In this document: in pieces, positions 48,507 to 60,519 of the stretch
Numbering within the stretch: position 1 is the first letter of the stretch
Layout: each line of letters starts with the position of its first letter
NCBI GenBank assembly: GCA_029891345.1
Contig: CM056993.1
Span: 273,514,900-273,578,899 of the forward strand
Source of the DNA: Dryococelus australis
Lineage: Eukaryota; Arthropoda; Insecta; Phasmatodea; Phasmatidae
DNA: 64,000 nt
Direction: 5' to 3'
Program-made: the position numbers and the translations under genes
Notes under the pieces: model-generated
Database searches by the model: none
The model's input: the letters and a program-made list of their open reading frames with translations, nothing else
What the model was told of the DNA's origin: nothing

Positions 48507-49571
48507 AATACACACAAGGGCACACTGACAGGAGGGTCCTGGGTCGACACCTGGAAAAACATACACTGTACCCTACTGATGGATGAAAAAAATACACAAA
48601 ACATACAGATGGATGGAAAATAAAACACTCATCATACACATTCCTAACATATTTATTTCTTATAAAACGCAATTCCTTTAAAACAAAATTAAAGCCAGTG
48701 CAAAGGGAAAATATGAAATATAGAAGTCTCTGCACATTCTATTCATAGTCTGCTTCATGCTAACGCAGATCCTATAAATATAAATAAATATATATGTGCT
48801 AATCCACTCCCATTTTAAATACATAAGTACATGGTGAAAGTAGGTCTATATTTGAATTTAAAAAATGGTAGATTTTCAGGATTTTTTATTTTCTCTCAAA
48901 AAGTATACAGTATTAACCATGGGGGAAGAAAGTAAGATTTCGTAGATCATTTTATCCAGTGTTCGTTTTGATGGAAAAAGCATATTTAAAGGAATATTAT
49001 CTATAAAATCTTACTTTTTCACCCATGTTTTACAATATTGTTATCATACTTTTTGAGAGAAAAAAAAAATTCCTGGAAATCTACACTAAAAAAAACTCCC
49101 AACATACTTATACCGTGCATGATTTTTATGGTGAGCACATTAGCACATATATTTTTTTTTATAGGGAGTGCTTTAGCGCGAAACAGATCATGAATCGATG
49201 GTGCAGAAAATTCTGTACATTCTATTTTCTATGTGCGCTGGCTTTAATTATGTTTTACAGAAATTACAATTTATAAGAAATAAAAGTGTTAGGAATGTGT
49301 GTGACGAGTGTTTTAAATTTATGGAATGTTCTCTATTTGTCCCCATCAGTATGTTCTTTGTCCCTACCACTATGTTCGGTTTCTTTTTCATAAATTAGTA
49401 TGGTAACATGTATGTTTTTTTCCATCAGTAAGTTCTGTTTGTCCCCACCAGTATGTTCTATTTGTTATTATGGTAACGTGTATATTTTTCATCAATCAAT
49501 ATGGTAACGTGTATATTTTCCGAAGTGTCGAATTTGGACTCTGCTGTAAATGTGCCCTTGTGTAGTGTTCG
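48507..49571. repeat. ~1.06-kb foldback (long inverted repeat)
   Basis: The left arm about 48507-48940 and the right arm about 49006-49571 are reverse complements, with a ~65-nt loop. Matching pairs, outermost to innermost: 'cacacaagggcacac' with 'tgtgcccttgtgta'; 'cacattcctaaca' with 'tgttaggaatgtgtg'; 'aattaaagccag' with 'ctggctttaatt'; 'atatgtgctaat' with 'attagcacatat'; 'ctctcaaaaagtat' with 'atactttttgagag'; and 'gtaagatt' with 'aatcttac'. Overall identity is moderate. The right arm has an extra triplicated 'tatggtaacgtgtatatttt' block at about 49398-49520. Confidence 0.85.
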
Positions 49572-49954
49572 CGTGGTTTTCCCAATCAAAGCGCTCATCT
49601 GCATCTTTTCTGCTCTCCATGAGGCCATTGTCCTCCCTTCCAGAGATGACAATAGACTGGAGGAGGACTTGATAAGGGGGGGGGGGGGAGTAGGTAGTAC
49701 TTGTTAAGTTGATGACATGTGATAGCTTAGTAGAGAGACGATGAATGCGGCATGGGAGTTATAGGCAGACTGAGATAGGTAATAGGCAGGCATTAGTGCT
49801 TGTTGTGTAGTGTGTTTGATATTTACAAAACTGTAGATGTATAAGTTATGCATAATATTAGACATATGTTAGTTGGGAGTTTGCTTTGGTTATAGTGAGA
49901 TGTGTACTTATTGTGTCTTGGTCCGCTGGTTTTGGTGCCTCTGTAGAAATTCTG
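49572..49954. other. Intergenic DNA
   Basis: Contains a poly-G run at 49677-49688. No gene is recognised. Confidence 0.45.
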
Positions 49955-50275
49955 GACAATTCTGTCTTGTCTGCAATGTGACAACAATTCGGAATTGTTC
50001 CATTTCCTTTTCAATATGACAATGTGCCCGTCCACAAAGCAAGAGCTATAACCAAGTGATCTGATAAATTGCTGGCCCGAAGTCCTGACCTCAGTCCTAT
50101 TGATCACTTCAGGGATGAATTAGAGCTCCTATTGGAAGTCAGACAAAACCACCCACTAAACATGAACGAGCTATAATTTTGAAGGAGTCGTGAAACTACA
50201 ATCTTGCAGACACTTGCCGCAGACTGGTGGGAAGTCTTCTTCGAAGAGCGGAAACTGTGTGAGAAAGATGGACCT
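49955..50275 (+). pseudogene. Second Tc1-like transposase relic
   Basis: One frame reads FQYDNVPVHKARAI (catalytic Asp codon at 50018-50020), then ARSPDLSPIDHFRDELELLL (about 50072-50135), then VRQNHPLNMNEL. This is the second-D and third-acidic-residue region of a Tc1 transposase, where the family has QDNAPVH and SPDLSPIEHLWD. A few more residues follow (LQTLAADWWE). The N-terminal two thirds are missing. The sequence differs clearly from the relic at 27720, so it is another lineage. Confidence 0.8.
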
Positions 50276-51451
50276 ACATAATACTGACACCCAGTGGCGT
50301 GTGGTGAACAGTTGTAAGGTAAGCTGGCGTTAGTTCTGTGAGCTGTACCCTGTTGCTTGCTAGTTGACACTTCCACCAGTAAAACGTAGCTCGGCAGCTG
50401 ACGCCACAGGACGCGTGTAACGGGCCCTTTGCTGCTCGCTTGTGAGTGGTCGGAATGGATCCAGTTTCCCTAGGCTGCACGGTGGTTACTGGCTCCTGCT
50501 GCGTGCACCGAGAATGTACAGCAGTGAGCAATCATCAGCTTACCTTGTAACACTTTACCAGGTCAGTAAATCACAAGCGTTGCCCGATATTATTGCCTGT
50601 ATTATTTATTAAATGCCTAGTGCCAAGCCTTAAGGACATACGTACATTATTAACTCTATGGGCAACTCTGCCTGGCTAGAGACATGGTGTGTTGCAGGCC
50701 TTTAAATGCAGCAGCGTGAAGGGCGACCCAGGTAGGCACATTAGATGTCTGATCGTCTCTACATGTAAGGCGCTCGCTGGCTTGTCTTTACATCGGCAAT
50801 GCCACCCCTTTTCTTTCTCCAATGGATGTAATAAATGTTTTCTTGCAATTTCAACTGTATACGAGATCCGAGTACTCAGTTGTATACCTCACCTTCATAG
50901 CAACAAACCTTGTTATCTGTGCAGGTGGCACAGCAGAAATGACGCGTTATTGGCTGACAATAACCTTCTTCACTCAGCGATTGTGTTTGCGTTGGCCGGA
51001 GCTGCAGGGGCAAAGGCCGACGATGGACATTCATGTGCTACAGAGCGTCTCACACTCAGATTGCAGCGTGCGGTGTAATGGACATTCACTCTCTCTTTCA
51101 ATGCACGATTTCTGACGTTAACTCTGTCCTTGTTCCTGCCGGTGCTGTTGCCTGATAAATTATTTTTTTGTAACTTCGAAAAAGAAAACTTTCTACATTG
51201 CGTGCCCGCCTTCTAATCACAATGATATGGTATCTCACAGGCTTCAGTTTCAAAGGAGCCGCTTAGCTTTGAGTCACAGGATTGGATTCCTTTAAGAGTT
51301 GGCAGGGCGGTAAACAGATAAAAATTATCTTTATCAGGCCGTTTCCTTCACCGCCCATATGTTTCTCAGCTTGCCAGTTACGTCACAAAACTGAAGCAAT
51401 CTGGCAACTGTGAGCGCCATAAGCCCTGTACTGCAATTTAAGCGTGAGACG
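50276..51451. other. Intergenic DNA
   Basis: No gene recognised. The overlapping frames at 50689-51115 are Ser/Cys-rich and motif-free. Confidence 0.45.
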
Positions 51452-51653
51452 GAAAGGGCGATTGAGGTATGGAGCAGTGTCGAAATGAAAGGGCTGGAGG
51501 AAACGGAAGATCCACGAGAAAACCCGGTAACCAGTGGTATCGTCTAGCACAATTCCCACATGCGAAAATCCAGGGGCGACCCTGTCGGGAATCGAACCCG
51601 TTTCGCTTAGGTGGAACGCGAGTTGTCTGACCACTAGATCACCGCAGGCCCCT
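51452..51653 (-). mobile_element. tRNA-derived SINE, family B
   Basis: The minus-strand head at 51653 reads GGGGCCTGCGGTGATCTAG, with A-box-like TGATCTAGTGGTCAGAC and a good B-box GGTTCGATTCCC. The body 'ggattttcgcatgtggg' and 'gggttttctcgtggatcttc' matches the copy at 52289. The 3' end is truncated relative to that copy. Confidence 0.85.
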
Positions 51654-52288
51654 AGAACTAGTTAGAAAGCAACAGATTCCTTGATTCTGTTAGCATGGAC
51701 AAAAATAATTTTCAAAACTTAACCTGCAAAAAAAATTTATTTTGTAATATTTTTTCTTGTATAATATTCCAGGCCTGCTATAGAATGTAAACCTTTAATT
51801 TCCTTGACAAACGTTTCCTTCCTGGTTTCACAGACGAAAGTAGAGAAATTTCCAACATTATAAAGCAGCTACTAAAAAAAATACTGCTTGGTAAAATATG
51901 ATATAAATTAAACATTTTCCTGAAAATAATCTACAGCCCGAAGAGTACAATTCTTTTCTTCTGAAGAGATTGCTTTCATGACATAATTTTTTTGGCACCT
52001 AATAGATTTTAAGTGAATTCATTACACCTTTAATATAAATATTTCGGTTGTACAGGAAATCTGTTACCTAAAAGCGTATTGAAGATTTGAATTTTCAGGT
52101 CAGTCTCCAGTTTTCCTGATTTTTCTAGTTTTCCTTAATCGTTTTCAAGTCCCCCCCCCCCTTTTTTTTTTTTTTTTCAGGTGTTTAAGCTTTTCCAGAC
52201 CTGTATCAACCCTTTAGACGTAGCGCGACTGAAAAGTAGATTCAATGCTCATTGTTTACTGCAAATAACACCAGTTAAAGTGAGCGAG
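51654..52288. other. Intergenic DNA
   Basis: A C-run then T-run at about 52151-52179. No gene is recognised. Confidence 0.45.
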
Positions 52289-52532
52289 AAGAGGTTTGGG
52301 CGGATCTTAACAGCGAGGTCTTTAGAACCGTCGAGGGTGATTGAGATGAGTACTGAGCAACGCCGGAATGAAGGGGCGGGGGGAAACGGGAGATCCTCGA
52401 GAAAACCCGCTGACCAGTAGCATCATCCAGCACGATTAACGTGCGAAAATCCCGGAATGGCCCGGCCAGCGATTGAACCCGTTTCGGCTTGGAGGGCGGC
52501 GAGCTGGCTAACCGCCCAGCCACCGCGGCCCC
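52289..52532 (-). mobile_element. tRNA-derived SINE, family B, most complete copy
   Basis: Minus strand from 52532: GGGGCCGCGGTGGCTGGGCG, with an A-box-like TGGCTGGGCGGTTAGCC and B-box GGTTCAATCGC. Then comes the shared body ('cccgggattttcgcacgtt', 'gcgggttttctcgaggatc', 'cattccggcgttgctcag') and 3' end 'gacctcgctgttaagatccg'. It is the reference for the other family members in the window. Confidence 0.88.
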
Positions 52533-52841
52533 ATAACCAGTTAGGAAATAATGCAAGACAGCAAGCAAAAATGTTACGTGTTTCCATCTAAACGATAACT
52601 TCATAAGGGCGGACATGACCCAGGTTTGAATCTCGGGTGAGACAATAATTGACTTCGAAATACAGTTCGCATTCGCATGTGCTGTGTTAGTGTAACTTAC
52701 CATAAACTATAGAAGGATATGGTTAGTCTACTGGTATCGAATCAAACATTTTAAATCATGCAGGAAACTAAATTCAATTCATGTTTTCCATGATCCCACA
52801 TCTAAAACTTTTCAGGGTAACCCTTTTCAGGCATGGTGATG
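52533..52841. other. Spacer, nothing recognised
   Basis: No feature seen. Confidence 0.4.
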
Positions 52842-53083
52842 TATAGGTCATTCACAGTAAAGTGAGCACTTTTTAAGGCCCTTGAAAATTGCACTAATTC
52901 CTAATAAATATCATTTATTGCAGCCTCAGACGTTAACTTATCAGAGTAGTGAAATGTATACACTGTATTGATTAGTCATGTTGCAATGTTTATATTGAAA
53001 AGCGGTGGAAATTAAGAAATTAATTGAAAGGAAAATTTTAGCAGGGCCTTAAAACGTGCTCACTTTACCGTGAATAGCCTATA
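52842..53083 (+). mobile_element. Non-autonomous TIR element, short form (copy 7)
   Basis: Ends 'tataggtcattcacagtaaa' and, inverted, 'ctataggctattcacggtaa'. The interior matches the copy at 48102 for most of its length. Confidence 0.88.
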
Positions 53084-53233
53084 GTTATGGAGAGCTGCAC
53101 AGAGAAGGGATTTAACGATCTACACTGTTCAGAACAGAAAACAGCCTCCCTCGATAGCATAATCAGATTGATTCAAGCTTTAACCAAGCTTGACATGAAA
53201 AGCCCGTAAGCTTGAGCTTGATTCGAGGTAACC

Positions 53234-53468
53234 AGGCCGTTCACGGTAAAATAAGCACTTTTTGAAGCGGGTTAATCATACATAATAACCAATAAATTAA
53301 TTTCATTGTGGCCTCGAACTTTTGGTTTTGGGTATTGTGAATATATATACACTTTATTTATTGCTCACATGGTAGCGTTTACATTAATAAGTGGTGGAAG
53401 GATATAAATTGGTTGAAAGGAAAACGTAACTAGGGCTTCAAAAGTGCTCACTTTACAGTGAACGGCCT
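53234..53468 (+). mobile_element. Non-autonomous TIR element, short form (copy 8)
   Basis: Ends AGGCCGTTCACGGTAAAATA and, inverted, AGGCCGTTCACTGTAAAGTG. The interior is more diverged ('tttcattgtggcctcgaact', 'gtggaaggatataaattgg') but colinear with the short form. Confidence 0.88.
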
Positions 53469-53485
53469 AAAGCCTCTGCGTGTAA

Positions 53486-53912
53486 AGACTGTTCATGGTT
53501 AATTGAGTACTTGTGAAACCAATCTTAGAAAAAAGTCACTGCCCATGCCTGCATATATTTTAACGGACTCACTGAGGGACTTGTGCTCAGTAAAGTTGGT
53601 AACGATGGAGGGAAAGTAGTTCCATGTCTTAATGTAGAATAAAAAGTGTTAGGTAATCATCTGTGATAACTTAAATTATTTCTCTCGCTTTCTGTTTTTT
53701 TTTTTTTTTTATGAATCGAAATGTAAAAATGAGTAGATTTGTACAACACTTACTTTTATAATAATTTCACTGTTTCACTTGATCGACGCATGAATAAAGT
53801 GATGAGGCCCATTGCAATGTTAATTTTACATAAGGCGGAAAAACATACATCGTGTATACACGGAGATCTTAAGCAAGGTTTTGAAAAGTAATCATTTATC
53901 CGTGAACATCCT
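53486..53912 (-). mobile_element. Non-autonomous TIR element, long form (copy 9)
   Basis: The left end 'gactgttcatggttaattga' and the interior 'ttagaaaaaagtcactgccc' show the orientation opposite to the copies at 25402, 40183 and 61297. The right end 'atttatccgtgaacatcct' is decayed. It sits 17 bp after copy 8. Confidence 0.85.
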
Positions 53913-54181
53913 GGACACATCAATAACTTTCAGCTGTTTTTAAAGTGGTTTATCAGGAATCACATGCTCTACTTGTGATGAAAATTACGTCATCCGTCGA
54001 TCATTGATGCACATATCTTAAAAAAATTGAATTCTGCAGGTCTGATCAATGGTTTAAATGCAAAATTGATAATTAACGCATTTTAACGAAAGGAGGTACT
54101 GTTAACTATCACGACTTGTAACCGAGGTAGTACTACAGGTTCAAAAACCATAAGGGTACATAGTTAGCTGTATTACTGCAC
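53913..54181. other. Spacer, nothing recognised
   Basis: No feature seen. Confidence 0.4.
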
Positions 54182-54347
54182 AACACACACACGCGCGCCC
54201 GCGCACACGCACGCGCACACACGTACGCGCGCGAGCGCACACACACACGAGCATACATATATGTGTGTATATATATATATACACACACATATAGATATGT
54301 GTATATATATATATACACACACACATATATAGAGAGAGAGAGAGAGA
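54182..54347. repeat. Compound alternating purine/pyrimidine microsatellite
   Basis: (CA)n, then (CG/CA)-rich, then (TG/TA)n twice, then (AG)n. From 54182 to about 54330 the tract is almost strictly alternating purine and pyrimidine. Confidence 0.9.
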
Positions 54348-57300
54348 AAGAGCCAGTTGTTTTACTCATATCTGAGCAATTATCAATAAAGGGATACCAA
54401 CCACCCGTGGGCGGTGTCAATACCGTATAGTCCCATTTAACCTATAACACATGTAAGCAATAACAGACCCCTTTAAATTATGAATCTTCATGTGAGGATT
54501 TAGAATATATTCATCATAACAGGCTGCATTTAGACTAGTGAGATGTCCTGAAAAAAATATGAAATTTATTTGTGCAAAAAGAATGTGACAGATTGAATGA
54601 ACCAACATTTTCCTTAGAAACCAAATTCGCCTATCCCTCTTCTCCCCCAAACCAGATTGGCCGAATGTGTTTAATACCAGAATTTCACGTAGCGTAACAC
54701 TCATGTAAATTACCCCAACACACTACCCTATGCCCCATATACGTAGCTAAACAATTGCTTGTGAGTTTGACTACAAATCATAATTTTTGTGGGGTTTCCC
54801 TAACGCAATAGGCTCATTCCACAAAAATAATTCTTTGATTTTTTTTTTTTTGCACCTGGCCACACAACTGACGACTCGTCATAAGTTCAGACGAGGCCTC
54901 GGGTAAAATGAAAGGGGCAGCGGCTGCCAGAAGATGCTAGAGCGAGTAATTTTTCAAGAACTGTCTCCGCTGCTGTTGCGACAAACAAACGCGGAGCCAA
55001 AGAAATGCCAGAAAATCTGTTGCTTTATTTTCTCCTTTGGCTAACGCTCCAAGCATGACATTTCTTAAAATATTCAGCACTGTAGGCCTACAACAGAATG
55101 GAAATATTTCGGTGGCCGGCGAATTTTAGAACTACAAATTATACGTACAGACTTGAGTGTTAATAATTTTATGTGTTTGTTACAGTTTACACATGTTCAA
55201 ATATTCATTAGACACAAACGGATTATCTGAATAAATCTGCTCACTAGAAAATACCAGAACTTTCTGCTAGTTGACGAATATTGTGTGCTTGCTTACAATT
55301 AGCAAAAAGTAATTTAAATATATACGCAATTTAGATCTCCGAGTAAAAGAAATTAGTCGATAACGGTGTCACATACGTGTTTTATTTTTATAAGATGACT
55401 ACAGACTCGAACAAAGCAGCGCACGGGTTACCCAAGTCAAAATAGTGCCATATTGCAGCTAACATTTTCATGTTAAATGTTATCGCTTATATAATTATCT
55501 CCAATTATTTTAGTGCAATAAACTAAGGAGACATAAAAACCAAATGAGCCTGACTTTACGCTGATATGAGTTCCCACTGCTGTGTTTAGGGTAAGGAAAA
55601 GAACGGGATATGGCAAACAAACTGATGATTCGAATTAATCCAACACCATAACGAATTTTGCCTTCGTGTTGATTTGTATTATCCTGTAGTAGAGCACTTA
55701 TAACAATAATTTAGCAAAACTTATGCAATCTGCACAGAGTGGACTAATATATATTTTTTCAAAAACATAATGTAGAGTGGATGAATGTTAATAACCCTCA
55801 TTTAATTTCTTTACATGTTTTAGCAATAGTATATACTTATCGAGAGTAGCGCAGACCACTTTTATTATGATTAAAATATTTATCTGAAAAGTAGAAAATG
55901 AAATATAATTAACTAAGAATTTAAAATTATTTCCCAAAACAATTTAAATATAAAAAAAATTTTACGATGTATTTAAAAACACAACATACATTTAAAATAA
56001 AACATTTAGACAGTGAATTTAAAAAAATACATTTCAAACATAAATTAAAAAATTAAATGAAAGAAAATTCTTAAAATTTATGGAGTACTCACTTGAATAA
56101 TTACAAAATAATGTTACAAAATAAATGTACACATACAATTTTACAAATAAATTAATTTGTTAAACTCTGTGATGTTAAAGACACGACCATAATTGTTTTT
56201 ATTTAAATCGTTAGATTTAATTTTTAAATTAATTCACTTAAAATATTTTTGATTTAAGTTATATAAAGATATGTTTTAACTATACGATAATGGACCTGCG
56301 CTACTCCCGAAATATAAGTACTACTTTTAGCAAACCAGTTTAACAGTGGTACAATTAGGCTGTGTTAATTACTTACAGTTAACAGTTCATATTTACAACG
56401 TAAGTGTCCGTATACTCAAACGCCAGAATTATTAGACATCTCACTGAACCGACTGACTTCTAGATAAAACTCAGTTTACTTAAACTCTTATACATAGCCT
56501 ATGATTTTTTATGTGCAACACAATACTTTTAAACCGAGGAAACTATTGCAAAATGTGTCACGTGGTAGCTCATAGGATTCGTTTACTTTGTAAATATTTT
56601 TATCTGTACAAATTAGTTAGTATTTGTAATGGCTACAACGAAACAGAATAATTTTGTGTTTGATATCAAATTATTAAAAAAAATGTGAAGTGTAAAATTT
56701 TTTTATTCGAGGAAAATGTCATCAATTACAATGCGTACAAGGTGAACAATGTTTGGTGCAAATATAAAACGATTCATTTTTTTTGGGGGTTCAACAACTT
56801 TGCTAGTTCGTCGTTGATAAGTTGTAAGGCAGTGTAACCAAATATACTGTATTTTGGATATGAAAATGCTCATGTATACATCTACACAATATACAAACAT
56901 ATAGTCAATGTACATAGGAACAAATGTTTTCAAATCGTTCATTTGTCAAACACGTACAAACGAAATGAAAACTTCAACTTCCATTGCAATCGTACAGCGT
57001 TTCCAACTGATAACCGCAACACAATATACTGCAGAGACTGAAGTTAGTGGGGATAAGAATTAATGCAGGAAACCAAACACAATTTAAAATATTTCTTAAA
57101 TCTGATTGGACGTTATGTTGAAGTGGTTCGAACTTACACGCAGGAAACTTTAAATCAACGTCATTTTTAATTATTCGTGAATAAAATGGCGTGATGTATA
57201 TATACCTGAACGCAACGATAGCGTCATGTTACCGAAACAAGTTCCATACTAACTGCATCAAAACGGTCCTCAGCGAACTCACTGGAAGTTCCGTGAGTGA

Positions 57301-57451
57301 AGGGCGCAGGAGTCGGAACTACGTATGGACTGACAAGTCTTTAGGAATGTTTGACCTTTGCATTTACGGCCTAAACAAAGATTTATCTTTGGGAAGGAGA
57401 CATGAAAACAATGGCCACTGCTAGAAGTATGCAAGCACGCTATGCGAGTAA
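54348..57451. other. AT-rich intergenic DNA, 3.1 kb
   Basis: Poly-T near 54838-54851 and a very AT-rich segment at 55880-56280. No gene, RNA or clear repeat is recognised. Confidence 0.5.
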
Positions 57452-58025
57452 AGAGGTTTTACACGAAGCAAGAAGCATGCAAAACTGTTTCAGGTTGGCA
57501 CTCTCATACTACGCGAGAATATCTCGCGCAAGGTACATTTCGTACGAAAGCAGGAGATAAAGTTATCCAATTTTCAGGAGAGTTTTGAACGAAACGAGTG
57601 ATTCTATTGGTAGATCTCTGCTAGTCACGGGGCCACCTATATATTTACCAGAGAGGTAGGAGAACGACAGAGAACAGCTGTGCGACGAGGAACCATGCAA
57701 AAAATATTTCGTGAATAACTTTTGAAAATTTTGTTTTGCAACTGGAGTGGATTTAGATAGTATTATGCGATTTTTGGACGAGTACAAGAAATATCCTAAT
57801 TATTTTATTTAATAACCACTATTTTAAAACAGCATGTGATCATGATATTGAATTATTGAAATTATGGCTAGTTAAGATATTCTGAGGCCAACGACGTTTC
57901 TCAGGCAAGGAGGTATTTTACTGTAAGTTCGATCTCGTTTCTCATACGATTTTGCAGATGTCTCACATGATATTTCTCATGCGAGGCCTCGTACGAAATC
58001 CATTTTGCGTCGTGTAAAATCAGCC
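57452..58025. mobile_element. Candidate PIF/Harbinger-like non-autonomous element
   Basis: Flanked by TAA at 57449-57451 and 58026-58028. The left end AGAGGTTTTACACGAAGCAA resembles the inverted right end GGCTGATTTTACACGACGCA. 'cgtacgaaa' lies inside both ends. A 3-bp TAA duplication is the usual target pattern of PIF/Harbinger. No transposase is visible. Confidence 0.55.
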
Positions 58026-58458
58026 TAAGTCAACGTCTTTGTGCCTGAGTGTTATACAACGCATGGCTAAAACTAGCGGAACTTAATCACAGTGGGCTCC
58101 GAACCACGCGTTGGCCGACTATGTGCTAGTCAACAGAGTCATGTTTAGGCTTGACTAGCAGCATGTAGGTATTTCCAGATACCCGTGCGGGGACATATCT
58201 CCCTATACTTCACTTGGAATTTGAGATAGTTCTACTGTGCACTGAGGTAGTGTTCCAATCGGCACTTTTTGTTTTACAAAATGGCCACGTTACCGATTTT
58301 GTCTGCAAAACAGATGTCGTATTTTTTTGTGATCTGTGTTTGGGTTTCGTCATCTTCGAAGCTTAAAAATTACCCAATACAAATTACCAAAACCGCTATT
58401 TTAGATTTGTCGACTTTCAATGTTAAATACACATACAAGTTGAGATATTGTGATTAAC

Positions 58459-58461
<3 letters not shown>
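58026..58461. other. Spacer, nothing recognised
   Basis: No feature seen. Confidence 0.4.

Positions 58462-58519
<58 letters not shown>
58462..58519. repeat. (TA)n microsatellite
   Basis: About 29 AT units, followed by a short (AC)n. Confidence 0.95.
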
Positions 58520-58529
<10 letters not shown>

Positions 58530-58849
58530 TATGACATCTAAATAACTCTTTAGTAAAGTAAGTCACAGAAATATCCATCAAATGTGTATTTTTTCTGTTA
58601 CCTAATTAACTATACAATTGCAGTTTGGTATGTTATTAACTACGTTTTTTTAAATTTAATAAAAAGTTTTTGTGAATTTTAAATGTAATACAATATCACA
58701 AACAATAAAGTACGTGTAAGATGAACATTCGGTCAGCAAAATAATAAATATAAATGCTTGATTTTACGTAACTGCATTATTTTAATCACTGAAATTTCGC
58801 CGGTTCAATAAAAAAAACTACTTACCAGTCCATGTATACAGTACGTGAG
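58520..58849. other. AT-rich spacer
   Basis: No feature seen. Confidence 0.4.
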
Positions 58850-59003
58850 TATGCTTATAAAAACACAATACTTGTATGTGCTTATAATAACACAATACTT
58901 GTTTGTGCTTATAAAAACACAATACTTGTATGTGCTTATAAAAACACAATACTTGTATGTGCTTATAAATCACAATACTTGTATGTGCTTATAAAAAAAC
59001 AAG
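58850..59003. repeat. 27-bp minisatellite, five and a half units
   Basis: The unit is 'tgcttataaaaacacaatac' plus 'ttgtatg'. Units differ by one or two bases, with one unit a base shorter. A frame through it reads repeated NTILVCAYK but this is a repeat artefact. Confidence 0.92.
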
Positions 59004-60516
59004 GGATGTGCAATTTTTTTTGCCCAAAATGTTCAGCCATTTTACATCATGAGATGAGAATTTCACTATTTTGTTGCTAATGCTGGTGATAGTGGTAGAA
59101 TTTTACATTTACTTTATTCACAAACAATTTTTTTAATGTTATATTTTTAAATATAAATTGCTTTTACTGTATATTTTTAAAGGTAAATAATACTAACGTA
59201 ATTTAGCTCCTATATTAGAGGTTTATAACTGTCTGTGATGACAATAAAAGTATAGTAAATGTAAAACCCCACCATGAATGAGAGCAGGCAGGTATCAAAG
59301 GGAGATGGATGCCCTACTCAGGGAACAGACGCGTCGTTCCACTCAGAAGAATGGATGAGATGAGGGATGAGATGCACGTGCAGCAGCGGAGAAATGTAGA
59401 TGGACGAAGAAACAGGAGAACCCTGAGATTTTTTGATTTTTTTTTCTGATGATGTTACGTAGTGCCTTAAAAATGGCATGAACAAACGCAGCTTATTTTA
59501 AGAAGTCCCTGGTTTAAGTTTTAAAATATTAATAATTTCCGATTTATCTGGTAGTTAGGTAGATAGGATTTAACTTCTCGTCACAGTGGCAATTTAAGGG
59601 AGGGGGGAGGTGGAAACCCTCTCCCCATTCACCATAAAAACCTGTGAAAAACATTTTTTGACAATATTTTTCTTGGAAGGAAAATGTTTATGGAAAAATT
59701 GTTAACGCTTTACCAAATTAATTCTGGAAATAAGTCGGCATATGCTAGTGTGTACACTCACATGTACCATATACATGCACACATCTAACCTATGTGAAAT
59801 TTTGTCACGTGCGTCGTTTCCAAAGATATTAGGTACTGGGTTAATGACTACAGCCATAAAGTAGTGACATTGTATGGTAAACATGCAAAAATGTGCGCAA
59901 AGCTGGCCGCTTGAGTAGGTCGCCGAACGGTGTGCAGAGCTCCAGCAAAAAACGTTTTATTAAAGAAAACCGTCCAATGTGTCTGAGTGAAGTCTACTTA
60001 CGAACGTTACGCGTCTGTATACGTTTCTCAGTTCCTCCATTTCTCTCTAAAGCACGTTTTTGTGACAGTGAAAATGGCTCAAACGGATCATTTTTAGGTA
60101 TGTATACTTCTGTACAAAACACCAAAAAAAAGGTATAGGAACGCGCATCAAACCTTTATTTTTATTATAACGTCATACAATGGTAGGATCTCCACTGAAA
60201 GTCTCATAGACGCGTGTTATCGACGGCAAGACTGCATGCCAGTTCAGTGCTTTGCGCGTAGAGGCGATGAGAGAGTTGATGCGAATGTCTCGGTAGCCCC
60301 TAGCGGTCCCACGCTTTTAGGCCTCAGACGCGCAAAATTCCTTCAACCAGGCGGCCACCTTAAAGTTCATACGATACTGGAGGGATACGCTGCACATACA
60401 ACCGCCCTAGTTAGGACGACAGCTTAAATCCGCCATTGTACTCGTCGCCAGCGAGATCAGTAAATACGGAGCAAGATGCTCAGAGATTCTTAGTCATAGT
60501 CGTCTTTAGTCCGAAC
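59004..60516. other. Intergenic DNA
   Basis: No gene recognised. A frame at 59893-60138 and another at 60236-60427 have no motif. Confidence 0.45.
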
Positions 60517-60519
60517 TAA

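Noticed and set aside
54133..54420. Minus-strand frames rich in Tyr-Ile and Ala-Arg-Val-Cys
   Set aside because: Translation of the alternating microsatellite.
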